Shown here piece after piece: positions 46,448-53,794 of a stretch of 64,000 nt of DNA. A program made the translations under genes and the position numbers. The first letter of the stretch is position 1; every line of letters starts with the position of its first letter. The notes under the pieces were generated by a model. The model saw only the letters and a list, made by a program, of their open reading frames with translations, searched no databases and was not told the DNA's origin. This DNA is from Marivirga sericea. Its GTDB lineage: Bacteria > Bacteroidota > Bacteroidia > Cytophagales > Cyclobacteriaceae. Location: the NCBI RefSeq assembly GCF_900177665.1, contig NZ_FXAW01000004.1, forward strand, positions 186,001 to 250,000, written 5' to 3'.

Positions 46448-46520
46448 CTGCCAATATATTCCCCTCAAATTTAATCAGATTACGGTAACATTCACCTTCC
46501 CAAACTAGTTAAGCAGAGAT

Positions 46521-47618
46521 ATGTTAGGTTATAGATTTACAAAATATTTAGCTCACAAAGATTTATCAGACACTACTTTTGATCAATTATTCAATGTATT
46601 CAATGAATTATTGATTATAACAGGTGGTGATGTTAGTGAAGCTTTAAGCTGGCTAACTAATATTGACAAGCAGTATAACATCACTGATGGTCAATATGGC
46701 ATGGGAGATTTTATAGAGGATTTGAAAAATAAGGGTTTTATTTCGGATAAAACACCTGATGGTTCTTTCGAAATTACTTCTAAAACAGAGCAAAACATTA
46801 GAAAAAATGCCTTAGAAGAAATCTTTGGTAAACTTAAAAAATCAGGAAAAGGAGAACATAAAACCAATTTCACAGGCTTAGGTGAAGAAACTGGAACGGA
46901 TAGGCGAAATTATGAATTTGGCGATTTATTGCACCAAATCTCTATGACCGATTCTTTACGAAATGCACAAATTAATCACGGTTTAGGTGACTTTATGCTA
47001 ACGCAGGATGATTTGGAGGTAGTGGAAAGTGAATATAAGACGCAAACTTCAACCGTCCTGATGATTGATATTTCACATTCCATGATTCTTTATGGAGAAG
47101 ACAGAATAACGCCTGCGAAAAAGGTAGCTATGGCCCTAGCCGAACTTATTACCAAAAAATACAAGAAAGACACATTAGATATCATTGTATTTGGTAATGA
47201 TGCATGGCAAATACAAATAAAAGATTTACCCTATCTCCAAGTTGGACCCTATCACACAAATACCATAGCTGGCCTAGAGTTAGCGATGGATTTACTGAGA
47301 AGACGAAAGAATAAAAATAAGCAGATCTTTATGATTACAGATGGGAAACCAACATGTATGAAACAAGGAATCAAGTATTACAAAAACAGCTTTGGGCTAG
47401 ACCCTAAAATATTAAATAAAACACTTAATCTTGGCGCTCAATGCCGAAGGTTAAAAATTCCAATTACTACTTTCATGATTGCCTCTGATCCATATCTACA
47501 GGAATTTGTCAAAGAATTCACGACTGTAAATAATGGGAATGCTTACTACAGCAGTTTGCAAGGACTTGGCAATTTAGTTTTTGAAGATTACAAAAGAAAT
47601 AGAAAAAAAAGATACTGA
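46521..47618 (+). CDS. VWA domain protein (ChlD/CoxE-like partner of the MoxR ATPase)
   Basis: Protein of 365 residues with a helical N-terminal half (about 1-165) and a von Willebrand A domain (about 173-350). The metal-ion-dependent adhesion site is intact: Asp183-x-Ser185-x-Ser187 in MIDISHSMILYG, Thr/Asp later in IMIFMITDGKP-like QIFMITDGKPT. In MoxR systems the VWA protein acts with the AAA+ ATPase in remodelling or metal-insertion complexes. The ATPase gene follows 10 bp downstream, supporting one complex. Cytosolic; no signal or membrane segment. Confidence 0.88.
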   Translation: MLGYRFTKYLAHKDLSDTTFDQLFNVFNELLIITGGDVSEALSWLTNIDKQYNITDGQYGMGDFIEDLKNKGFISDKTPDGSFEITSKTEQNIRKNALEEIFGKLKKSGKGEHKTNFTGLGEETGTDRRNYEFGDLLHQISMTDSLRNAQINHGLGDFMLTQDDLEVVESEYKTQTSTVLMIDISHSMILYGEDRITPAKKVAMALAELITKKYKKDTLDIIVFGNDAWQIQIKDLPYLQVGPYHTNTIAGLELAMDLLRRRKNKNKQIFMITDGKPTCMKQGIKYYKNSFGLDPKILNKTLNLGAQCRRLKIPITTFMIASDPYLQEFVKEFTTVNNGNAYYSSLQGLGNLVFEDYKRNRKKRY

Positions 47619-47628
47619 ATAGAACTTT

Positions 47629-49152
47629 ATGAGCTACGAGAAACTCACTACGAAAGATAAATTAAAAATTACTACGCTTAAAGGATTGATGGAAAGCGGA
47701 TATCAACCGAAAGCGGTTAAGGAGGAACTTAGGCAAAACCTCATCAAAAAAATGCAAGCTGGAGAAAATGTTTTTGAAGGTATTTGGGGCTATGAAGACA
47801 CTGTCATTCCAGATATTCAAAGAGCGATTCTTTCTCGTCATAACATTAATTTGTTAGGTTTACGAGGTCAGGCTAAAACAAGGATAGCCCGAATGATGAC
47901 CTTACTTCTGGACGAGTATATTCCCGTCTTGCAAGGTACTGAATTGAATGACGATCCGATGCAACCTTTGTCTCGTCAAGCGCAAGACATTCTAGAAGAA
48001 AAAGGTAATGATGCTCCTGTAGTATGGATGCATAGAGACGAACGCTACACTGAAAAATTAGCTACACCCGATGTGTCTGTAGCTGACCTAATTGGAGACG
48101 TTGACCCTATAAAAGCAGCCACTTTAAAACTACCATATTCAGACGAAAGAGTGATTCATTATGGCCTTATCCCACGTTCACATAGAGGAATCTTTGTCAT
48201 CAATGAATTGCCCGATTTGCAAGCAAGAATTCAAGTTGCACTATTCAATATATTGCAGGAAGGTGATATACAAATAAGAGGATTCAAACTAAGATTGCCC
48301 TTAGATTTACAATTTGTATTTACTGCCAACCCTGAAGACTACACTAATAGAGGAAGCATCATTACTCCTTTAAAAGATAGAATCGATGCCCAAATAATTA
48401 CTCATTATCCTGAAAGCATTGAAATTGGTCGTAAAATCACCCTTCAGGAAGCAGCTATTAAAAAAGAACAGCTCGAAGCTGTTGAAGTTAATGACCTTTC
48501 AAAGGACTTAATTGAGCAAATAGCGGTAGAAGCGCGAAATAGCGAATACATAGATGAAAAGAGTGGCGTTTCAGCACGTTTGACGATCTCAGCCTACGAG
48601 AGTCTAATCAGTGCTGCGGAAAGAAGATCTCTACTTAATAAAGAGCAAAAAGTTTATGTTCGTATGTCTGATTTTACTGGAGTGGTCCCAGCAATAACCG
48701 GGAAAGTAGAATTAGTGTATGAAGGAGAACAGGAAGGGCCTGGCATTGTTGCACAAACCTTGGTAGGGAAAGCTATACGTACTCAATTTGATCAATATTT
48801 TCCGAACCCAGAAGAATTAAGAAAAGACAGAGAGAAGAAGAATCCATATAGACCAATCAGCAAATGGTTCAACGATGGAAAAATGATTGATCTTTTTCAT
48901 GATGATAGTGAGAAAGAATACAGAAAAAAACTAGAAAATATTCCAGGGCTCAAAGAACTTGTGAAAGATCATCATAAAAAATTGAACGAAAAAGAGAGCT
49001 ATTTTATGATGGAATTCGCGCTTCACGGCATGGCTGAATACAGCTTGATCAGCAAACACGCATTAGCAAAAGGTCATAGTTTTAAAGATCTGTTAAGCAG
49101 CATGTTAAATTTTGAAGAATCATCTGATAATGATGAAGATTTTAATATATAA
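47629..49152 (+). CDS. MoxR/magnesium chelatase ChlI-like AAA+ ATPase
   Basis: AAA+ protein of 507 residues. Walker A GLRGQAKT (77-84; the A before K is typical of MoxR), Walker B region GIFVINELPDLQARIQ, and FVFTANPEDYTNRG as sensor I. The C-terminal third (about 400-507) is a charged helical extension not seen in minimal MoxR proteins. It likely works with the VWA protein encoded just upstream (10-bp gap). The substrate is unknown; no chlorophyll or cobalt genes are nearby, so metal chelatase activity is unlikely. Confidence 0.88.
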   Translation: MSYEKLTTKDKLKITTLKGLMESGYQPKAVKEELRQNLIKKMQAGENVFEGIWGYEDTVIPDIQRAILSRHNINLLGLRGQAKTRIARMMTLLLDEYIPVLQGTELNDDPMQPLSRQAQDILEEKGNDAPVVWMHRDERYTEKLATPDVSVADLIGDVDPIKAATLKLPYSDERVIHYGLIPRSHRGIFVINELPDLQARIQVALFNILQEGDIQIRGFKLRLPLDLQFVFTANPEDYTNRGSIITPLKDRIDAQIITHYPESIEIGRKITLQEAAIKKEQLEAVEVNDLSKDLIEQIAVEARNSEYIDEKSGVSARLTISAYESLISAAERRSLLNKEQKVYVRMSDFTGVVPAITGKVELVYEGEQEGPGIVAQTLVGKAIRTQFDQYFPNPEELRKDREKKNPYRPISKWFNDGKMIDLFHDDSEKEYRKKLENIPGLKELVKDHHKKLNEKESYFMMEFALHGMAEYSLISKHALAKGHSFKDLLSSMLNFEESSDNDEDFNI

Positions 49153-49191
49153 TTGTATATTTGAAATAGAACCTTTGAATAATATATAAAT

Positions 49192-50955
49192 TTGAAAATT
49201 GCTGACAATCTAATTGAGGAGATAGAGGATGTACTTGCTGAGGCTCATCAAATCTCATTAGAAAGTGTTCCAAATGCTATCAGCCTAACGGAAAAAGCAC
49301 TATTTAAATCTCAAAAAATAAAGGATAAAAATGCTATTCATGCAGATGCACTCAATCAGCTTTCCCTTCTTCAAAGAAAGAATAAAGAGTTTGCTACTGC
49401 AAAGTCTTTAGCAGAAAGAGCTCAGTCGATAGCAAATAAAATCAATTATGAGAGAGGAAAGGGTGACGCATGTTATAATTTAGGAACTATATATAAAGCA
49501 CAAGAAAAATACAGTGAAGCCCTGCCCTATTTAATTGATGCAGTTCACTTCTATGCTAAAATTAAAGATTATGGGTTCCACGCAAAGACTTTGTGTCTAT
49601 TAGGTAACATCTATGAAGAATTCCATGATTTCAAAAATGCATATTTGGCATACGAAGAGGCATTGACGGAAGCTGAAGAGCAAGAAAATAAAAACTTAAT
49701 AAGTGATATATATCTGAGCCTTGCCGGCATAAACCTAAAATCAGAAAAGGTTGGGAAAGCATCTCAATTAATAGAGAAGTGCATTAAAATAAAAATTGAC
49801 ACTGAGCAACAAGAAAAACTTGCCAGCGCTTATTACTTAGAAGGAAAAATAAAAGCTAAAGCCGGAAAACTTGATAAGGCAGAGGCAAGCTTTAAAGCGG
49901 CTTTGTCTTTATTTACGCAATACAACTTGCAATCGGGCATGGTGGAAAGTATGGTGAAATTGGGAGGCGTTTTTTACGAAGAAAACAAAATCAAAGAAGC
50001 CATAGATTTGCTAGAGGAAGCTGCTCAATTAGCAGAAAAAAGTCATTTTAAAAACAGCCTATTTAAATCCCATCATCTTCTTTTCAAATGTCTTAAACCA
50101 GTCAATACATCAAAGGCTCTTTACCATCTGGAAGAATACGTGAAGTTGAAAGAAGAGGAAAGTAATAAGTACATTCAAAATCTGGTGGACGGATATGAAG
50201 TCATTTCTCAAATGGAAGATCTTGAAAAAGATGCAGAAATTGAGCAGGAAAGAGCATCCATAATTGAAAAAAAGAATACTGAATTAGACTCCTTTTTTTA
50301 CAGAGTTTCACATGACTTAAAAGGTCCAATTGCTTCACTATTGGGTTTAAGCGACTTAGTAGATAAAGATATCAAGGATCCTGATGCTCGCCATTTTTTT
50401 AAAATGTACGATCATCAGATTAGACGCCTGAATATGATAGTGATGGAACTCATCAATATCACAGAATTAAATTATAGAGATATAAAGCTTACTCCCATCA
50501 ATTTTTATGAAATAGTGGATAACTGTATATCAGCCTATGCTTATCTACCCAATTATCATAAAATTAATTTCACAGTCGATATTGAAAGTAACTTATACTT
50601 TAAATCAGAATGGTATATCATTAATACAATATTGCAAAACCTAATCGAGAATAGCATTAAATATGTTGATGAAGCGAAGGAAGAAGCTGAAGTGAAAATC
50701 AAGATTTTCAAGTCGAAAGACAAGATTCATATTCAGGTAATCGATAACGGTGAAGGAATAGAGCAAGAGCATCAAAGTAAAATATTTGAAATGTTTTATC
50801 GAGCGAGCGCCAATGGCAGCGGAACAGGCTTAGGATTATTCATTTTAAAAAGAGCGATAGAACGTCTGAAGGGAGAGGTTTTAGTCAAAAGTGAAATCAA
50901 CATCGGTAGCACATTCGAAGTAAAAATCCCAATTGGCCAAGAACAGTTGAAGTAA
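49192..50955 (+). CDS. Cytosolic TPR histidine kinase
   Basis: Two-component sensor of 587 residues without signal peptide or membrane segment. TPR repeats fill about 20-320. A short coiled coil (about 335-368) leads to the HisKA domain with phospho-acceptor His374 in RVSHDLKGPI. The HATPase domain (about 480-585) has NLIENSIKYV (N box), DNGEGI (G1) and GTGLGLFIL (G2). The start is TTG at 49192; a TAA 12 bp upstream in frame leaves no alternative. Cognate response regulator is not adjacent. The TPR region presumably senses a protein or peptide ligand in the cytoplasm. Confidence 0.88.
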   Translation: MKIADNLIEEIEDVLAEAHQISLESVPNAISLTEKALFKSQKIKDKNAIHADALNQLSLLQRKNKEFATAKSLAERAQSIANKINYERGKGDACYNLGTIYKAQEKYSEALPYLIDAVHFYAKIKDYGFHAKTLCLLGNIYEEFHDFKNAYLAYEEALTEAEEQENKNLISDIYLSLAGINLKSEKVGKASQLIEKCIKIKIDTEQQEKLASAYYLEGKIKAKAGKLDKAEASFKAALSLFTQYNLQSGMVESMVKLGGVFYEENKIKEAIDLLEEAAQLAEKSHFKNSLFKSHHLLFKCLKPVNTSKALYHLEEYVKLKEEESNKYIQNLVDGYEVISQMEDLEKDAEIEQERASIIEKKNTELDSFFYRVSHDLKGPIASLLGLSDLVDKDIKDPDARHFFKMYDHQIRRLNMIVMELINITELNYRDIKLTPINFYEIVDNCISAYAYLPNYHKINFTVDIESNLYFKSEWYIINTILQNLIENSIKYVDEAKEEAEVKIKIFKSKDKIHIQVIDNGEGIEQEHQSKIFEMFYRASANGSGTGLGLFILKRAIERLKGEVLVKSEINIGSTFEVKIPIGQEQLK

Positions 50956-51332
50956 TCAAGTTCGCATCAAAGAGGCTACTTATTTGTCATAATTATCCTA
51001 CTAGAAGGTTTTTTTTGAGGATGTTCTAACTGAACAGTAAACAAAAAAATAATTTTAATAGTCAACTTCTTGCCATCACAAAAGTGACAATAACAAAAGT
51101 CAGAGAAAAAAATCAGTGATTTTCAATATATATACTCTCTTGATGAAATTTCACCTTTATCTCTATTAAAGCTTTACGGATTACGCTTACTGACTCTGGA
51201 AATCATCAGTATATATTAGCAGGCTCTATTAATTTCCCTGATAGTTTTCAATGCTATAAAAGATGCAAATAAGTAGCTGTGAGACTAGCAAACAAATGGA
51301 AAGAGGGGTACAGTTTACCAAATAGTGCAAAT
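50956..51332. other. Gap of about 375 bp after the histidine kinase gene
   Basis: No coding sequence, repeat or convincing terminator is seen here. A T8 run at 51009-51016 has only a weak 3-4-bp stem in front of it. Open frames on the minus strand (51254-51544) run across the riboswitch and are not convincing. Confidence 0.5.
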
Positions 51333-51363
51333 TTTGCATATTGCAATTCAACTATTACCTTAG
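51333..51363 (+). promoter_or_regulatory. Promoter of the pnuT transcript
   Basis: TTTG (51333-51336), 19 bp, TACCTTAG (51356-51363): matches the Bacteroidota -33/-7 pattern with one mismatch in TAnnTTTG. It places the transcription start just before the riboswitch. Confidence 0.6.
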
Positions 51364-51375
51364 CGAAATCAATTA

Positions 51376-51443
51376 AGGGGTGCCTCATAAAAACGGGCTG
51401 AGAACATACCCTGGACCTGATCCTGATAATGCAGGCGTAGGAA
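51376..51443 (+). promoter_or_regulatory. TPP riboswitch 1 (THI box) upstream of pnuT
   Basis: Conserved THI-box segments are present: GGGGTGCC (51377 on), GGGCTGAGA, then ACCTGATCCTGATAATGCAG and GCGTAGGAA. Only 15 nt separate the aptamer from the pnuT start, leaving no room for a terminator, so TPP probably blocks translation initiation. Confidence 0.95.
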
Positions 51444-51458
51444 TTAATAATATCGCAA

Positions 51459-52064
51459 ATGGACATTTTAAATGAATTGTATGAAGGCCTTCTCAACATG
51501 GGTTGGCTCGAAGGGCTAGGTGTATTTTTCGGAATCTTGTACATCTATTTTGCTGCCAAAGAGATGATTTGGTGCTGGTATGCAAGCTTGGTCAGTGTGA
51601 GTATATATCTTATAATCTGCTACCAAGTACAGCTCTACGCAGAAATGGGTTTAAATGTGTACTATTTAGGAACTACTGTTTACGGCTGGTGGCATTGGCG
51701 AAACCCTAATAGAAAAGAAAAAGAATTAGCAATTTCTAAAATGAAACCGCAAGAACATGGAATATTTATTCTTGCTGGAATACTTTTCACCTTGGGATTA
51801 GGTTATTTTCTTATTGAAAAAACTGATGCTCAACTACCTTATCTGGATTCCTTTACTACAGTTTTCAGTATTTTAACAACGCTATTGGTCACCCGTAAGG
51901 TTCTGGAAAATTGGCTTTACTGGATCATTATAGATGCAGTGGCAGTCTATATATATTTTCAAAGAGAATTATATTTAACTTCCCTCCTAATGGCTGCTTA
52001 TGTCATTATATCCGCAATTGGCTATTTTAATTGGCGTAAACTTTACCAAACCAAATATGCATGA
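51459..52064 (+). CDS. pnuT: PnuT-like thiamin transporter (PnuC family)
   Basis: Inner-membrane facilitator of the PnuC family, 201 residues, about six to seven helices. VYGWWHWRN (about 75-83) and ENWLYWIIIDAVAVYIYF (about 153-170) are PnuC-family vitamin-binding motifs. The TPP riboswitch directly upstream points to thiamin rather than nicotinamide riboside as substrate, which is the established PnuT assignment in Bacteroidota. PnuC-type carriers do not concentrate by themselves; they need phosphorylation of the imported vitamin. The next gene overlaps by 4 bp (ATGA) and encodes a NadR-like kinase that could supply this. Confidence 0.9.
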   Translation: MDILNELYEGLLNMGWLEGLGVFFGILYIYFAAKEMIWCWYASLVSVSIYLIICYQVQLYAEMGLNVYYLGTTVYGWWHWRNPNRKEKELAISKMKPQEHGIFILAGILFTLGLGYFLIEKTDAQLPYLDSFTTVFSILTTLLVTRKVLENWLYWIIIDAVAVYIYFQRELYLTSLLMAAYVIISAIGYFNWRKLYQTKYA

Positions 52065-52564
52065 AGAAAATTGCTGTTATAGGGCCTGAAAGTACAGGGA
52101 AAAGTACATTGACAAAGGATTTAGCTCATTACTTTAATGAACCTTTCGTAGCAGAATATGGTCGAACTTATCTGGAAGAAAATGGTAGTTTTTATGTTGA
52201 ATCTGATTTGTTAAATATCAGTAAAGGAATGCTTGAAATAGAGCAAACACAAGCAAAAAATGCGAATCGATTTTTGTTTTGTGACACCGATCTAATCATG
52301 ATGAAAGTTTGGTATGAGGTGAAATATGGGACTTGTCATCCATGGGTATTAGGTCAATTAAGGTCTAATCCTTACGATTTTCATTTGCTATGTGCACCCG
52401 ACTTACCATGGGAAGCAGATCCATTGAGAGAAAATCCAACTACACGAGTAGAACTTTTTGAACACTATCAAAATGAATTAATTGATTACCAATGTGCTTA
52501 CAGTGTAATTTCGGGGACAAACGACAGACTACAAAAGGCAATAGAAGTGCTTGAAAAAATTTAG
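52061..52564 (+). CDS. NadR-like ATPase/kinase, candidate thiamin kinase
   Basis: P-loop protein of 167 residues: Walker A GPESTGKST (8-16), EYGRTYLEE (about 36-44) and FCDTDLIMMKVW (Walker B-like). It resembles the ribosylnicotinamide kinase domain of NadR without an adenylyltransferase domain. It is translationally coupled to pnuT by a 4-bp overlap and shares its TPP riboswitch. In NadR/PnuC systems the kinase traps imported vitamin by phosphorylation, so here the vitamin would be thiamin. The role is inferred from family and context; no thiamin pyrophosphokinase or ThiN domain is visible. Confidence 0.75.
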   Translation: MKKIAVIGPESTGKSTLTKDLAHYFNEPFVAEYGRTYLEENGSFYVESDLLNISKGMLEIEQTQAKNANRFLFCDTDLIMMKVWYEVKYGTCHPWVLGQLRSNPYDFHLLCAPDLPWEADPLRENPTTRVELFEHYQNELIDYQCAYSVISGTNDRLQKAIEVLEKI

Positions 52565-52577
52565 TTTCGGGAAAATA

Positions 52578-52609
52578 TTTGCATTCCCCATATTTCCAAC
52601 TTATACTTG
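52578..52609 (+). promoter_or_regulatory. Promoter upstream of the second TPP riboswitch
   Basis: TTTG (52578-52581), 20 bp, TATACTTG (52602-52609): near-consensus Bacteroidota -33/-7 promoter, 12 bp before the aptamer. Confidence 0.65.
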
Positions 52610-52620
52610 CAGCGTCAATG

Positions 52621-52689
52621 AGGGGTGCCTTAATATAACGGGCTGAGAGTATACCCTTGACCTGATCTCGGTAATTCGAGCGTAGGAAT
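52621..52689 (+). promoter_or_regulatory. TPP riboswitch 2 upstream of the NMT1/THI5-like gene
   Basis: AGGGGTGCC, GGGCTGAGA, ACCTGATCTCGGTAATTCG and GCGTAGGAAT follow THI-box order. The start codon lies 22 nt downstream with no terminator between, again indicating translational control. Confidence 0.95.
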
Positions 52690-52711
52690 TTTGAATATAA
52701 ATTAATACAAA

Positions 52712-53632
52712 ATGGAATTAGTTAAACTAGCATTGGATTGGACTCCGAATACCAATCATACTGGCTTTTTTGTAGCTCAAGCAAAAGGATTTTATGATAA
52801 ACTAGGTGTAAAAGTAGAAATCAGATCACCAGAAGTAGACAATTACGAAAAAACTCCAGCTAAATTAGTTGAGGAAAAGTGGGTTGAATTAGGGATTGCT
52901 CCATCAGAATCAGTTATCACTTATCAAACATTAGACAGTAAGCCGAATTTAACCGCAGTAGCAGCTATCTTACAAAAAGATGCCAGTGCAATTGTCAGCT
53001 TAGCAAATGGAAAGATTCAAAGCATTAAAGACTTGGACGGAAAAATTTATGCATCTTACAATGCACGCTTTGAAGACCATATTGTAGAAGCAATGATCAA
53101 GAAAGGTGGAGGAAATGGAGAATTTACTAAAAGCAATCCGGATAAATTAGGAATTTGGGACACCTTGCTGGAAGGCAAAGCTGATGCTACATGGGTTTTT
53201 ATGCCATGGGAAGGAATCTTAGCAAAAAGAGCTGGAATCATATTAAATGATTTTCGATTAAATGACTACTCCATTCCGTATGGATATTCTCCTATTCTTC
53301 TAGCTCATCCTGAAGTTTTAGAAAGCAAAGGTGATGCTATTTCCAAATTCCTAAAAGCATCTGCCAAAGGATTCTTGTTTGCTAAGGACCATCCCGAAGA
53401 TGCAATAAAAATACTGGCTGCCTCGGGCACGCAAGAAGAATTAAAAGATGAGAAGTTTTTGCTAGAAAGTCAGGAATCAATAAACCATTACTACACTTCA
53501 GAAAATGGTAAATGGGGCTTAATGGAAGATCAAAGATGGGAGACTTTTACTAATTGGTTAAAATCTGAAAACTTACTAAATAAAGAAACTTTATCGGATC
53601 ACAAATCATTGTATACCAATAAGTTCTTATAA
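52712..53632 (+). CDS. NMT1/THI5-family protein under TPP control
   Basis: Periplasmic-binding-protein-fold family of 306 residues whose members bind thiamin precursors or, in fungi, make HMP-P. The N terminus MELVKLALDWTPNTNHTGFF lacks any signal peptide, and the riboswitch 22 nt upstream prevents a longer start. The yeast Thi5 CCCFC iron motif and the active-site Lys/His pair are missing (the matching region reads ELGIAPSESVITY), so it should not be an HMP synthase. No ABC permease or ATPase gene is present in the window. It is probably a cytosolic vitamin-related binding protein of unknown action; an ABC transporter partner elsewhere is possible. Confidence 0.82.
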   Translation: MELVKLALDWTPNTNHTGFFVAQAKGFYDKLGVKVEIRSPEVDNYEKTPAKLVEEKWVELGIAPSESVITYQTLDSKPNLTAVAAILQKDASAIVSLANGKIQSIKDLDGKIYASYNARFEDHIVEAMIKKGGGNGEFTKSNPDKLGIWDTLLEGKADATWVFMPWEGILAKRAGIILNDFRLNDYSIPYGYSPILLAHPEVLESKGDAISKFLKASAKGFLFAKDHPEDAIKILAASGTQEELKDEKFLLESQESINHYYTSENGKWGLMEDQRWETFTNWLKSENLLNKETLSDHKSLYTNKFL

Positions 53633-53651
53633 AAATATTACTCTTTTGAGT

Positions 53652-53725
53652 AGGGGTGCCTTAATACAACGGGCTGAGATCATACCCAATGAACCTGATA
53701 CCGGTAATGCGATCGCAGGGATTTT
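53652..53725 (+). promoter_or_regulatory. TPP riboswitch 3 upstream of the TonB-dependent receptor
   Basis: AGGGGTGCC, GGGCTGAGA, GAACCTGATACCGGTAATG and GCAGGGA are present; the 3' strand carries an extra CGATCG before GCAGGGA. It begins 20 nt after the THI5-like stop with no good promoter between, so it is internal to the upstream transcript and gives the receptor gene a second layer of TPP control. Confidence 0.93.
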
Positions 53726-53741
53726 GGTTAAGGAAAATGAA

Positions 53742-53762
53742 GGAGGTAATTACCCCACCTCC
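53742..53762 (+). promoter_or_regulatory. Hairpin in the leader of the TonB receptor gene
   Basis: GGAGGT (53742-53747) pairs with ACCTCC (53757-53762), 17 nt after riboswitch 3. The first arm is also a purine-rich sequence resembling a ribosome-binding site. No T-run follows, so it may be an expression platform or accessibility switch rather than a terminator. Confidence 0.4.
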
Positions 53763-53794
53763 ACAAGTTTCACAAACAAATTTATATATTTTAA

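Noticed and set aside
49156-49163. TATATTTG box before the histidine kinase gene as a promoter
   Set aside because: It matches the -7 consensus, but no TTTG lies 19-20 bp upstream, and such boxes arise often by chance in AT-rich sequence.
51254-51544. 96-codon minus-strand open frame
   Set aside because: It runs across the first TPP aptamer and the start of pnuT, and its translation looks non-coding.
52712-53632. Fungal-type HMP-P synthase Thi5
   Set aside because: The CCCFC iron motif and the active-site Lys/His are missing, so only family membership is claimed.
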